Shown here: positions 1 through 7,140 of the stretch, in pieces | Numbering within the stretch: position 1 is the stretch's first letter | Layout: each line of letters begins with the position of its first letter | Assembly (NCBI GenBank): GCA_937892835.1 | Contig: CALBHM010000480.1 | Coordinates: forward strand, 1 to 17,122 | DNA: 17,122 bases | Origin: an uncultured Ruminococcus sp. | GTDB lineage: Bacteria > Bacillota > Clostridia > Oscillospirales > Acutalibacteraceae | Direction: 5' to 3' | The notes under the pieces: generated by a model | Told to the model about the DNA's origin: nothing | Seen by the model: the letters and a program-made list of their open reading frames with translations, nothing else | Database searches by the model: none | Program-made: the position numbers and the translations under genes

Positions 1-438
1 GTTAAAAAATACCATGTCGCCGGGTTTTGGAATATAGCCCGAAGAGCGTGAATAATAAAGCGACCTGCTCTGATACCAATCGGTGAGCGTTCCGCAGTTT
101 CCGAGTCGAGGCACTATCGAAGAGGGGATACCTGCCTGCGAAGCACACCATGAGATGAAGTATGCGCACCACGCGCCGTTAGGCTCGCCGAATGAAGCCC
201 CGTATTTTGTGTAACCGCCGTCACTTGTGGACGGAATCGGATTGCCCGAACGGTCAAGCTCCGTGTAGCCAAGCTGAGTTTTGGCAACTCCGAGCAAATC
301 GGCAATGTGTGAGCCTGTATTTCTGTGAGTGTTCGGATAGTAGTCGGGATAGCCGGCGGCTGCCGCTTCAAACGCAACGCAGAAACACAGCGCAATTATC
401 ATAAACAATGCGCCGATGCGTTTAACACCGTTTTTCAT
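1..438 (-). CDS. Secreted CHAP/amidase-type cysteine hydrolase, N-terminal part (cut by window edge)
   Basis: Reading leftward from the ATG at 438-436, the frame stays open for 146 codons to base 1, so the C-terminus is outside the window. The start is preceded by AAAGGA about 9 bases upstream. Residues 1-28 form a signal peptide: a basic start (MKNGVKR), a hydrophobic core, then an Ala-rich end (EAAAAG). A polar stretch leads to a CHAP/TIGR02594-like domain: GAWCAYFISWCASQAG around residues 88-103, with Cys91 as the likely nucleophile, and the PKPGDMVFF strand at 137-145. The catalytic His that should follow lies beyond base 1. CHAP enzymes cleave peptide or amide bonds in peptidoglycan, and the signal peptide places this one outside the membrane. 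It is the third gene after the 31-residue peptide and the DUF2238-like protein, 60 bases downstream, probably in the same operon. The substrate cannot be read from the sequence. Confidence 0.8.
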   Translation of the reverse strand, partial: MKNGVKRIGALFMIIALCFCVAFEAAAAGYPDYYPNTHRNTGSHIADLLGVAKTQLGYTELDRSGNPIPSTSDGGYTKYGASFGEPNGAWCAYFISWCASQAGIPSSIVPRLGNCGTLTDWYQSRSLYYSRSSGYIPKPGDMVFFN

Positions 439-498
439 TACGTTCACTATCCTTTCTTAATCCGTATAATTATATTTTATCAAATTGATTATTCTCTG

Positions 499-594
499 TC
501 AATGGAGCAAAGTGGTAATAATGCCTGTCAGCGTGCCGAGAATCATAAGTCCGGCAAGAATGAGAGCGATTATTTTTGTCGTGTTTCTGTTCAT
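499..594 (-). CDS. 31-residue single-pass membrane peptide, overlapping the upstream gene
   Basis: This small frame encodes 31 residues: a polar start MNRNTTK, then one hydrophobic helix from about residue 8 to 30 (IIALILAGLMILG, then TLTGIITTLLH). Its ATG at 594-592 overlaps the TGA of the upstream membrane protein (593-591) as ATGA, the usual layout for translational coupling. The upstream tail codons GGCAAAAAGAA provide only a weak purine-rich ribosome site, which fits coupling. The stop is TGA at 501-499, and the CHAP gene starts 60 bases further on. Short one-helix peptides of this type are common next to envelope genes in Clostridia and often go unannotated. The function is unknown: it could be a small subunit or regulator of the upstream membrane protein, or a toxin-like peptide, though no antitoxin is visible. 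The overlap and clean helix make it more credible than a chance frame. Confidence 0.68.
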   Translation of the reverse strand: MNRNTTKIIALILAGLMILGTLTGIITTLLH

Positions 595-1244
595 TTCTTT
601 TTGCCTTTCTTTTTGAAAAATCCCGCTTTCGAGAATGCAGTGATAAACATTCCGGTGAGTGCACCGGCCGTGCCGACAATGAGGTCAGTCATGGTGTCGA
701 TAAGTCCTGCTTCGGTGTTGAAGCCCGAACGTTGGAGATTAAGCCCATAGAGCCTGTCCATCGTAAATTCATAGAATTCCCAGCCGGTCAAGAGCATAAC
801 TGAAAACGCAAGGCCGAACATCGCCGCCAGTGCCGGGCTGAGCTTTTTATCCTTCGGCTGCCTGCTTTGAATTATGACCGCCAGCTCATAGCTGCCTGCC
901 GCTGCGATATAGCCTGCAAAGAAATGCTCGGGAATATCAATATGCTCAAAGGTCGTGAATTTGTTGATCGTCGAGCCGACAACAACGCCGAAGCATATCA
1001 AAAGGTTGAGCATGGTCTGCACACGGTGAGGAACAAGCGTGATGAACGTCTTTCCTCCGAGAAGTTGAAAAAGATCCCAAAGGAAAGTGAAAATTATAGC
1101 AAAAATCGCTTCGAGAAATTCCGTCGTGTAGCCGGTGAAAAGCATGACCGCTCCCCATACAAAAAGCAGTCCTCGGCAGACATACCATATCACCTGAACC
1201 GCCGTCGGCAATTTCGGAATTGAGTTCAATGTTTTTTTCTTCAT
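591..1244 (-). CDS. DUF2238/YjdF-like integral membrane protein
   Basis: A 217-residue multi-pass membrane protein, starting at an ATG 5 bases after AAGGGGA. Hydrophobic segments lie near residues 18-37, 44-62, 78-92, 104-124, 140-157 and 183-204, and the C-terminus is a lysine-rich cytoplasmic tail (FFKKKGKKK). The second half carries the pattern I associate with the DUF2238/YjdF family and distantly related VanZ-like proteins: PEHFFAGYIAAAGSYEL, then GWEFYEFTMDRLYG, then GLIDTMTDLIVGTAGA. The conserved acidic and His residues sit at helix ends. The biochemical role of the family is not established. It is the first gene of a leftward operon with the 31-residue peptide and the CHAP hydrolase, which hints at an envelope role. 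The family call is from memory of the motif pattern, not from a search. Confidence 0.7.
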   Translation of the reverse strand: MKKKTLNSIPKLPTAVQVIWYVCRGLLFVWGAVMLFTGYTTEFLEAIFAIIFTFLWDLFQLLGGKTFITLVPHRVQTMLNLLICFGVVVGSTINKFTTFEHIDIPEHFFAGYIAAAGSYELAVIIQSRQPKDKKLSPALAAMFGLAFSVMLLTGWEFYEFTMDRLYGLNLQRSGFNTEAGLIDTMTDLIVGTAGALTGMFITAFSKAGFFKKKGKKK

Positions 1245-1348
1245 TATGTCCCCTTAATAAGGCAGCGGCCGCAAGCTCGGCATATACCTTGATTGAATTT
1301 GATTTTAAACTCTGCTGCCTGTTACCGCTTCACGCAAGGCATAAATTT

Positions 1349-1377
1349 ATTATATCATTTTCAAACTGTTTCGTCAA
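1349..1377 (-). promoter_or_regulatory. Sigma-A-type promoter of the leftward membrane protein/CHAP operon
   Basis: On the minus strand, TTGACG (1377-1372) and a perfect TATAAT (1354-1349) are separated by 17 bases. Transcription would start near 1342, leaving a leader of about 98 bases before the ATG at 1244. In that leader AGGCAGC can pair with GCTGCCT, which sits just before the ribosome site. Confidence 0.65.
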
Positions 1378-1408
1378 TAAATATGATATTGCATTAATAA
1401 TAAAACTG

Positions 1409-1437
1409 TTGCATTTTGTAAAAAAAAGGCTTATAAT
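1409..1437 (+). promoter_or_regulatory. Sigma-A-type promoter of pduL
   Basis: TTGCAT (1409-1414) and a perfect TATAAT (1432-1437) are separated by 17 bases and lie 36 bases upstream of the ATG at 1473. It is divergent from the leftward promoter at 1349-1377. The first bases after the -35 box match those of the secG promoter. Confidence 0.65.
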
Positions 1438-1472
1438 ATCTGCGGAAACCAATAAAAGTGAGGTTGTTTAAA

Positions 1473-2048
1473 ATGTCAAATCAGGTTTTAGTCGAAACAT
1501 CGGCTCGCCACGTTCATGTCACACAGGAGGTTCTCGAAACTCTCTTCGGCAAGGGATATGAGCTTACCAAGAAGAAGGATCTTTCCCAGCCGGGTCAGTT
1601 CGCTTCAAACGAAAGAGTTCAGGTTATCGGACCCAAGAGCAGTTTTCCTGCTGTTTCAATTCTCGGCCCGGTTCGTCCCGAAACTCAGGTTGAGCTTTCT
1701 GCTTCCGATGCACGTTCAATCGGCGTAAATGCTCCCTGCCGTGAGTCGGGCGATATCGCAGGAAGCGGTGCTTGCAAGCTTGTAGGTCCTGCAGGTGAGG
1801 TTGAGCTTAGCGAGGGCGTTATTGTTGCAAAGCGTCATATTCATGCAACCCCCGAGGATGCTGAGAAGTTCGGTCTCAAGGATAAGGAGATTGTTTCTGT
1901 TAAGATTGATTCCAACGGCCGTTCGCTTATTTTCGGCGACGTTGTTGTAAGAGTAAGCCCCAAGTATGCTCTTGCAATGCACATTGACACAGACGAGTCA
2001 AATGCAGCTTTTGCAACTCCCGGCATGATGGGCGAGATTATTAAATAA
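1473..2048 (+). CDS. pduL: Phosphate acyltransferase, PduL type (phosphotransacylase)
   Basis: A 191-residue protein. PduL enzymes interconvert acetyl- or propanoyl-CoA plus phosphate with acyl-phosphate plus CoA. It shows the two repeated PTAC halves: ARHVHVTQE near residue 12 in the first, and VAKRHIHATPEDAEKFGL in the second, with ALAMHID near the C-terminus. The HxH pairs and the late His are the expected zinc ligands. The start is the ATG at 1473 (MSNQVLVE), with GTGAGGT about 9 bases before it; the in-frame GTG at 1458 lies inside that ribosome site and is unlikely to start translation. There is no N-terminal extension of the kind that targets PduL to microcompartments, and no shell-protein genes nearby, so it probably acts in the cytosol as the general phosphotransacetylase of fermentation. 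It is a single-gene unit with its own promoter and terminator. Codon use rich in GTT, GCT and CGT suggests high expression. Confidence 0.93.
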   Translation: MSNQVLVETSARHVHVTQEVLETLFGKGYELTKKKDLSQPGQFASNERVQVIGPKSSFPAVSILGPVRPETQVELSASDARSIGVNAPCRESGDIAGSGACKLVGPAGEVELSEGVIVAKRHIHATPEDAEKFGLKDKEIVSVKIDSNGRSLIFGDVVVRVSPKYALAMHIDTDESNAAFATPGMMGEIIK

Positions 2049-2069
2049 AGATACATAGCAATGAAAAGG

Positions 2070-2105
2070 ACTGCTTCGATTTATTCGGGGCAGTTTTTGT
2101 TTTTG
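2070..2105 (+). terminator. Intrinsic terminator of pduL
   Basis: A 9-bp stem (2070-2078 with 2086-2094, two G-U pairs) closes a 7-base AT loop and is followed by TTTTTGTTTTTG. It starts 22 bases after the pduL stop. Confidence 0.8.
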
Positions 2106-2146
2106 TATGCGGTATGGCCTTAAACCTTATTCCTGTGCAAAAAAGC

Positions 2147-2176
2147 TTGACTAAACCACAAGATATAGTGTAAAAT
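2147..2176 (+). promoter_or_regulatory. Probable promoter of the topoisomerase operon
   Basis: TTGACT (2147-2152) and TAAAAT (2171-2176) are separated by 18 bases, about 50 bases before the gene start. No other promoter candidate of similar quality lies between the pduL terminator and the gene. Confidence 0.5.
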
Positions 2177-2227
2177 ATACTTTGTATTTTGGAAAGTATT
2201 GCTTTAAGGAAAGGAATGGTCATTTCT

Positions 2228-4210
2228 ATGGCAAAAAAGACAAGCTACGGAAATAATGACATCGTGGCGCTCAAAGGACCGGATCAGGTTCGTAAACGTC
2301 CGGCTGTTATTTTCGGCTCCGACGGATTGGAAGGTTGTCAGCATTCCGTTTTTGAAATTTTATCGAACTCTATTGACGAGGCTCGTGAGGGCTTCGGCGA
2401 CAAAATCATTATCACTCGTTTTCTCGACAAGTCGGTCGAAATCCAGGACTTCGGCCGAGGAATTCCGGTCGACTATAATGAGAAAGAAAAGAACTACAAC
2501 TGGTTTCTTGTTTTCTGTACCCTCTATGCAGGCGGTAAGTACAATACGAACAACGGCGGCAGCTACGAATACTCTCTCGGACTTAACGGTCTCGGACTTT
2601 GTGCAACTCAGTTTGCTTCGGAGTATATGGAGGCTGAGATTCACCGTGACGGTTGGTGTTACAAGCTCAATTTCAAAAAGGGCAAGGCCGTCGGCGAGAT
2701 GGAAAAGGAGAAGTACACCAAGAGGGATACGGGCTCACGCATAAAATGGCGTCCCGACCTCAAGGTTTTTACCGATATCGATATTCCGCTCGAATACTAT
2801 CAGAGCACTATCAAGCGTCAGGCGATAGTCAATGCGGGCGTTAAGTTTATTCTTAAAAATCAGCTTAACAAGACACAGTTTGAAACATTTGAATATTGCT
2901 ATACCGACGGCATCACCGATTACGTAAAAGAGATTGCCGGCGAGAACGCAATGACAAGTGTTCAGACATGGAAGGGCGAGCGTGTCGGACGTGACCGTGG
3001 CGACCTCAATGATTATAAGGTGCTTATCAATTCCGCCCTTTGCTTCTCAAACAAAAACCAGCTTAAAGAGTATTATCACAATTCAAGCTGGCTTGAGCAC
3101 GGCGGAGCACCCGAAAAGGCAGTCAGAAATGCTTTTACCTATCAGATTGATGCTTATCTGAAGGCGAACGGCAAATATGTAAAAAACGACCCGAAAATTA
3201 AGTTTGAGGACATCGAGGACTGCATGATTCTTGTTGTTTCATCGTTCTCGACTCAGACATCATACGAAAATCAGACGAAAAAGGCTATTACCAATAAATA
3301 CATTCAGGAAGCAATGACGGAGTTTTTCAAGCATCAGCTTGAAATATACTTCATTGAGAACAAAGCGGAGGCCGAGAAAATCGCCAATCAGGTGCTTGTC
3401 AACATGAGAAGCCGAGTTAAGGCGGAAACAACACGTCAGAGCCTTAAAAAGACGCTTTCAACCTCGAATGATCTTGCCAACAGAGTTCAGAAGTTTGTTG
3501 ATTGCCGAACCAAGGATGCAAGCGAACGTGAGCTTTTCATTGTGGAGGGTGATTCTGCTCTCGGCGCATGTAAGCAGGCAAGAAATTCGGAGTTCCAGGC
3601 TCTTATGCCCGTCAGAGGTAAAATTCTCAACTGCCTCAAGGTTGAGTACGACAGAATTTTTAAGAGCGAGATTATAACCGACCTTATTAAGGTTCTCGGC
3701 TGCGGCGTTGAGGTTAAGAGCAAGGCGATGAAAGGTCTTGCACAGTTTAATCTTGATATGCTCAGATACAATAAGGTTATTATCTGTACCGATGCCGACG
3801 TTGACGGCTTCCAGATCAGAACACTTATTCTGACAATGATATACAGACTTATGCCGACCCTTATCGAGGAGGGCAAGGTCTTTATTGCGGAAACTCCGCT
3901 TTATGAAATCAACACGAAGGATCAGGTTTGGTTTGCATATACTGAAAAGGAAAAAACTCAGGCTCTTGAGGAGATAGGCAATCAGAAATATACAATTCAG
4001 CGTTCAAAGGGACTCGGTGAAAACGAGGCGGACATGATGTGGATGACTACTATGAATCCCGAAACACGACGCCTTGTCGAGATTCTTCCCGAGGACGCAG
4101 AGAAAACGGCGCAGATATTCGATATGCTGCTCGGCGACAACCTTGCGGGACGCAAGGAGCATATCGCCGATAACGGACATCTTTATATCGACATGCTCGA
4201 TTTAAGCTGA
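2228..4210 (+). CDS. parE: Divergent type IIA topoisomerase B subunit (ParE/GyrB-like ATPase)
   Basis: A 660-residue ATPase/TOPRIM subunit that, with the next gene, would pass one DNA duplex through another using ATP. GHKL ATPase motifs: FEILSNSIDEA (residues 42-52, the Asn box), DFGRGIP (74-80) and GLNGLG (118-123). The transducer keeps the QTK loop (ENQTKKA). TOPRIM: EGDSALG with catalytic Glu440 and DADVDG at 522-527, then RSKGLGENEADMMW. Usual gyrase/topo IV forms are DNGRGIP, GLHGVG and EGDSAGG, so this is a divergent clade, probably topoisomerase IV-like or an extra paralogue. It lacks the long TOPRIM insert of proteobacterial GyrB. Start: the ATG at 2228 (MAKKTSYGNND) fits the family's usual N-terminus; the in-frame ATG at 2216 lies directly after AAGGAAAGGA and is possible. 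The parC-like gene follows after 14 bases. Confidence 0.85.
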   Translation: MAKKTSYGNNDIVALKGPDQVRKRPAVIFGSDGLEGCQHSVFEILSNSIDEAREGFGDKIIITRFLDKSVEIQDFGRGIPVDYNEKEKNYNWFLVFCTLYAGGKYNTNNGGSYEYSLGLNGLGLCATQFASEYMEAEIHRDGWCYKLNFKKGKAVGEMEKEKYTKRDTGSRIKWRPDLKVFTDIDIPLEYYQSTIKRQAIVNAGVKFILKNQLNKTQFETFEYCYTDGITDYVKEIAGENAMTSVQTWKGERVGRDRGDLNDYKVLINSALCFSNKNQLKEYYHNSSWLEHGGAPEKAVRNAFTYQIDAYLKANGKYVKNDPKIKFEDIEDCMILVVSSFSTQTSYENQTKKAITNKYIQEAMTEFFKHQLEIYFIENKAEAEKIANQVLVNMRSRVKAETTRQSLKKTLSTSNDLANRVQKFVDCRTKDASERELFIVEGDSALGACKQARNSEFQALMPVRGKILNCLKVEYDRIFKSEIITDLIKVLGCGVEVKSKAMKGLAQFNLDMLRYNKVIICTDADVDGFQIRTLILTMIYRLMPTLIEEGKVFIAETPLYEINTKDQVWFAYTEKEKTQALEEIGNQKYTIQRSKGLGENEADMMWMTTMNPETRRLVEILPEDAEKTAQIFDMLLGDNLAGRKEHIADNGHLYIDMLDLS

Positions 4211-4224
4211 GAGGGGTGGTATGA

Positions 4225-6462
4225 ATGGCTAAGAAAAAGAAAACGGAAAAGCCCGTTGAAAAGATGGATCAGAATACCCATATTCTCGGCGCAGGTGATG
4301 TCTTACGTCAGAATATCACCGAAACGCTTGAAACAAACTACATGCCCTATGCAATGAGCGTTATTCTCTCCCGTGCGATTCCTGAGATTGACGGCTTCAA
4401 ACCCTCCCACAGAAAGCTTCTTTATACAATGTATAAGATGGGTCTCATCAACGGCGCAAGGACGAAGTCGGCGAACATTGTCGGCCAGACGATGAAGCTC
4501 AATCCTCACGGTGACGCTGCGATTTATGACACAATGGTTCGTCTTTCGAGAGGCTACGAGGCACTTTTGCACCCGTTTGTTGACTCAAAGGGTAACTTCG
4601 GTAAGGCGTATTCAAGGGATATGCAGTGGGCGGCACCGAGATATACCGAGGCCAAGCTTGCTCCGATTTGTACGGAGCTTTTTGCCGAAATTGATAAGGA
4701 TACGGTGGATTTTGTCGATAACTATGACAATACGATGAAGGAACCGAGCCTTTTGCCTGTAAGATTCCCGAGTATTCTTGCCAACCCGACTACAGGTATT
4801 GCCGTCGGTATGGCAAGCTCAATTTGCCCGTTCAATCTTCGTGAGCTTTGCGAGACGACGATTGCACTCATTAAAGACCCGGAGACCGATATTTCCGAAA
4901 CGCTCAAAGCTCCCGACTTTGCCGGCGGCGGTCTGCTTCTCTACGACAGAGATGTTATTGATACAATTTACAAAACAGGACGTGGCGGCTTCAAAGTCAG
5001 AGCTAAATATAATTATGATAAAGACGGAAAGTGCATTGATATCACAGAAATTCCGCCGACCACGACGGCCGAAGCGATAATCGACAAGGTCATTGAAAAA
5101 TTCAAGTCAGGCTCGTTGCGTGAAATCAGCGATATTCGAGATGAAACGGACAAGTCGGGACTTAAAATAACAATCGACCTCAAAAAAGGCACAGATCCCG
5201 ATAAGCTTATGCAGAAGCTTTATAAAATCACTTCGCTCGAGGACACGTTCTCTTGTAACTTCAATGTTCTGATCGCAGGTGCACCGAGAGTCATGGGTGT
5301 CAGAGAGATACTCAACGAGTGGATCGCATTCAGAACCGAATGCGTTAAGCGCAGAGTTTACTTCGATTTGAGCAAGGCTAAGGATAAGCTGCATTTGCTC
5401 GAAGGCTTGCAGAAAATTCTTCTCGATATCGACAAGGCGATTAAGATAATCCGCTCAACCGAGGAGGAAAGTGAAGTTGTTCCGAATTTGATGATAGGCT
5501 TCGGCATTGACGAAATTCAGGCGAATTACGTTGCGGAAATTAAGCTTCGCCACCTTAACCGAGAGTATATTCTCAAGAGAACGCAGGATATTGAACAGCT
5601 CAGAGCCGATATCGAAAAGATGGAGGATATTCTCGCACACAAGTCGAAGATAAAGAAAATTCTTGTTAACGAGCTGACCGATGTTGAAAATAAATACGGT
5701 CAGGACAGGAGAACTCAGATCGTTTTCGCTTCCGAGGTTGCTGAGGAAGAGGTTGAGGAAGAAATTCCCGATTTTCCTGTAACCCTTTTCTTCTCAAAAG
5801 ATGGTTATTTCAAGAAGATTACGCCGCAGGCGCTCAGAATGAGCGGTGAGCAGAAGCTCAAAGAGGGCGACGAAATGCTGCTTGAAGTTGAAGCGACGAA
5901 CAATACGGATTTGCTGTTCTTTACGGATCAGTGCCAGGTTTATAAAGCCAAGGCGGCTGATTTTGACCTCGGCAAGGCGAGCCAGCTCGGCGATTTCGTT
6001 GCCAACAAGCTTCAGATGGACAGCGGCGAGAATGCGATTTATATGCTGCCGACGCTTGATTACAAGGGCTATGTAATGTTCTTCTTTGAAAACGGTAAGG
6101 TTGCCAAGGTTGACCTTGCGTCATATCAGACAAAGACGAACAGAAAGAAGCTTATCAAGGCGTACAGCAACAAGTCTCCAATAGCGGCAATCAGAAAGAT
6201 TGAAGAGGACTGCGACCTTGTGCTTGAATCAACGGCCGGTAAGCTCCTGCTGTTTAACACAGGAGCGATAGCACCCAAGACAACCAAGGATACGCAGGGT
6301 GTTGCGGTTATGACGCTCAAAAAAGGCCATGTTATAAAGCTCGTCAGGGATTATCGTAAGGGCGAGTTCGCAAAGCCGTACAGATACAAGACAAAAAATC
6401 TGCCGGCATCGGGCGCAACTCTGAGCGCAGAGGACGCAGGCGAACAGCTTTCATTGATATAA
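4225..6462 (+). CDS. parC: Divergent type IIA topoisomerase A subunit (ParC/GyrA-like)
   Basis: A 745-residue DNA breakage-reunion subunit, partner of the preceding ATPase. After a Lys-rich N-terminus comes the winged-helix core: MSVILSRAIPEIDGFKPSHRKLLY (residues 44-67), NPHGDAAIYDTMVR (93-106) and APRYTEAKL with Arg139-Tyr140, where Tyr140 is the expected active-site tyrosine. A coiled-coil tower (about residues 390-500) follows, then a C-terminal half with weak beta-pinwheel strands. I see no GyrA box (QRRGGKG), which favours a decatenating, topo IV-like enzyme over gyrase. The position equal to E. coli GyrA Ser83 is Ala98, while Asp102 (Asp87) is kept. The usual DGDxAAAMRYTE is SRDMQWAAPRYTE here. 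The start at 4225 follows GAGGGGTGG by 5 bases; an overlapping ATG at 4221 reads only three codons. The two genes form a tight operon. Confidence 0.87.
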   Translation: MAKKKKTEKPVEKMDQNTHILGAGDVLRQNITETLETNYMPYAMSVILSRAIPEIDGFKPSHRKLLYTMYKMGLINGARTKSANIVGQTMKLNPHGDAAIYDTMVRLSRGYEALLHPFVDSKGNFGKAYSRDMQWAAPRYTEAKLAPICTELFAEIDKDTVDFVDNYDNTMKEPSLLPVRFPSILANPTTGIAVGMASSICPFNLRELCETTIALIKDPETDISETLKAPDFAGGGLLLYDRDVIDTIYKTGRGGFKVRAKYNYDKDGKCIDITEIPPTTTAEAIIDKVIEKFKSGSLREISDIRDETDKSGLKITIDLKKGTDPDKLMQKLYKITSLEDTFSCNFNVLIAGAPRVMGVREILNEWIAFRTECVKRRVYFDLSKAKDKLHLLEGLQKILLDIDKAIKIIRSTEEESEVVPNLMIGFGIDEIQANYVAEIKLRHLNREYILKRTQDIEQLRADIEKMEDILAHKSKIKKILVNELTDVENKYGQDRRTQIVFASEVAEEEVEEEIPDFPVTLFFSKDGYFKKITPQALRMSGEQKLKEGDEMLLEVEATNNTDLLFFTDQCQVYKAKAADFDLGKASQLGDFVANKLQMDSGENAIYMLPTLDYKGYVMFFFENGKVAKVDLASYQTKTNRKKLIKAYSNKSPIAAIRKIEEDCDLVLESTAGKLLLFNTGAIAPKTTKDTQGVAVMTLKKGHVIKLVRDYRKGEFAKPYRYKTKNLPASGATLSAEDAGEQLSLI

Positions 6463-6489
6463 AAATTCATGATGGAGACCGAATAAAAA

Positions 6490-6585
6490 TCGCCGCTCAC
6501 CATAAAAAGTGAACGGCGAACAGCGGAAAATTGCAAACGCTGATTATTTATAATTTCCGCTGACGGCGGCTTGTTTCCTGCCGCC
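6490..6585. repeat. Three consecutive inverted repeats after parC (terminator region)
   Basis: The 261 bases between parC and secG hold three back-to-back hairpins. The first is TCGCCG-c-TCAC with GTGA-a-CGGCGA (6490-6519, 10 pairs, one mismatch). The second is CAGCGGAAA with TTTCCGCTG (6521-6562, loop about 20 bases). The third is GGCGGC with GCCGCC (6565-6585). None has a long U-tract, so they may act as a composite terminator or a 3'-end stabiliser. Positions 6586-6660 show nothing clear. Confidence 0.55.
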
Positions 6586-6662
6586 TGATATTATAATGAC
6601 CCGATTTTTCGCAATAATTCATCGAAATGTTTTGCTTTCTGAAAAAATTATGGTAATTGCTA

Positions 6663-6691
6663 TTGCATTTTGTGAAAGTGTGTGCTAAAAT
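6663..6691 (+). promoter_or_regulatory. Sigma-A-type promoter of secG
   Basis: TTGCAT (6663-6668) and TAAAAT (6686-6691) are spaced 17 bases apart, 32 bases before the secG ATG. Confidence 0.6.
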
Positions 6692-6723
6692 AAATCGGTA
6701 AAAATACTTATGGAGGTTTGATT

Positions 6724-6975
6724 ATGAGTGCTTTGCAGTATGTATTCGGAGCAGTTCTTATAATTCTTGCAGTTTTCCTTATAATTGTCGTTCTTCTCCA
6801 GGAGAGCCGCTCGGCAGGTCTTTCGGGAGCAATTTCCGGCGGTGCCGACACATTCTTCGGTAAGAGCAAGGGCAGAACTATGGAACAGAAGCTCGTTAAG
6901 CTTACAAGAATTTCCGCAATCGCTTTCTTTATTCTCACACTTGGCATAACAATTTTCTTCATGTTCAAGTATTAA
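6724..6975 (+). CDS. secG: Preprotein translocase subunit SecG
   Basis: An 83-residue inner-membrane protein of the SecYEG translocon, which supports SecA-driven export of unfolded proteins. It has the family layout: a first membrane helix (residues 6-24, FGAVLIILAVFLIIVVLLQ), the conserved loop QESRSAGLSGAISGGADTFFG at 25-45, a short basic stretch (KSKGRTMEQKL), and a second helix (62-81). The length matches typical Bacillota SecG. The start is the ATG at 6724, preceded by TGGAGG; the in-frame TTG at 6718 overlaps that site. It is a single-gene unit with its own promoter and strong tandem terminators. The secreted CHAP enzyme, CotH-like protein and lipase in this window would all depend on the Sec route. 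Confidence 0.95.
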   Translation: MSALQYVFGAVLIILAVFLIIVVLLQESRSAGLSGAISGGADTFFGKSKGRTMEQKLVKLTRISAIAFFILTLGITIFFMFKY

Positions 6976-6994
6976 TTCAACTGAACAGCTGATG

Positions 6995-7029
6995 AAGCAG
7001 GTAACTTCGGTTATCTGCTTTTTTATTTT
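6995..7029 (+). terminator. Intrinsic terminator of secG
   Basis: An 11-bp stem (6995-7005 with 7010-7020, one G-U pair) closes a stable TTCG tetraloop and runs into TTTTTTATTTTT. It lies 20 bases after the secG stop. Confidence 0.9.
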
Positions 7030-7030
7030 T

Positions 7031-7058
7031 GCTCATCTTTTGATGGGCAAATTTTTTT
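7031..7058 (+). terminator. Second, backup terminator-like hairpin
   Basis: GCTCATC pairs with GATGGGC across a TTTT loop (7031-7048), followed by AAATTTTTTT. It is directly behind the main secG terminator and would isolate the VTC operon from secG transcription. No convincing promoter is visible between here and the VTC gene at 7141. Confidence 0.6.
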
Positions 7059-7140
7059 GCAAAAATTTTTATTCTCTAAACTTCAGCTAAGGTAAGCCCG
7101 TTATGCTATAGACAACAAAAACAGCAAGGAAGTGATAAAC

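Noticed and set aside
4221..4232. ATG just before the parC-like gene
   Set aside because: It reads only three codons before TAA; the ATG at 4225 opens the long frame with proper spacing from GAGGGGTGG.
2228..6462. Calling the topoisomerase pair gyrB/gyrA
   Set aside because: No GyrA box in the C-terminal half and divergent motifs; topo IV-like is safer, though activity cannot be proven from sequence.
7059..7140. Promoter for the VTC operon (TATGCT or TATAGA)
   Set aside because: Neither has an acceptable -35 box at 16-18 bases; the true promoter cannot be placed with confidence.
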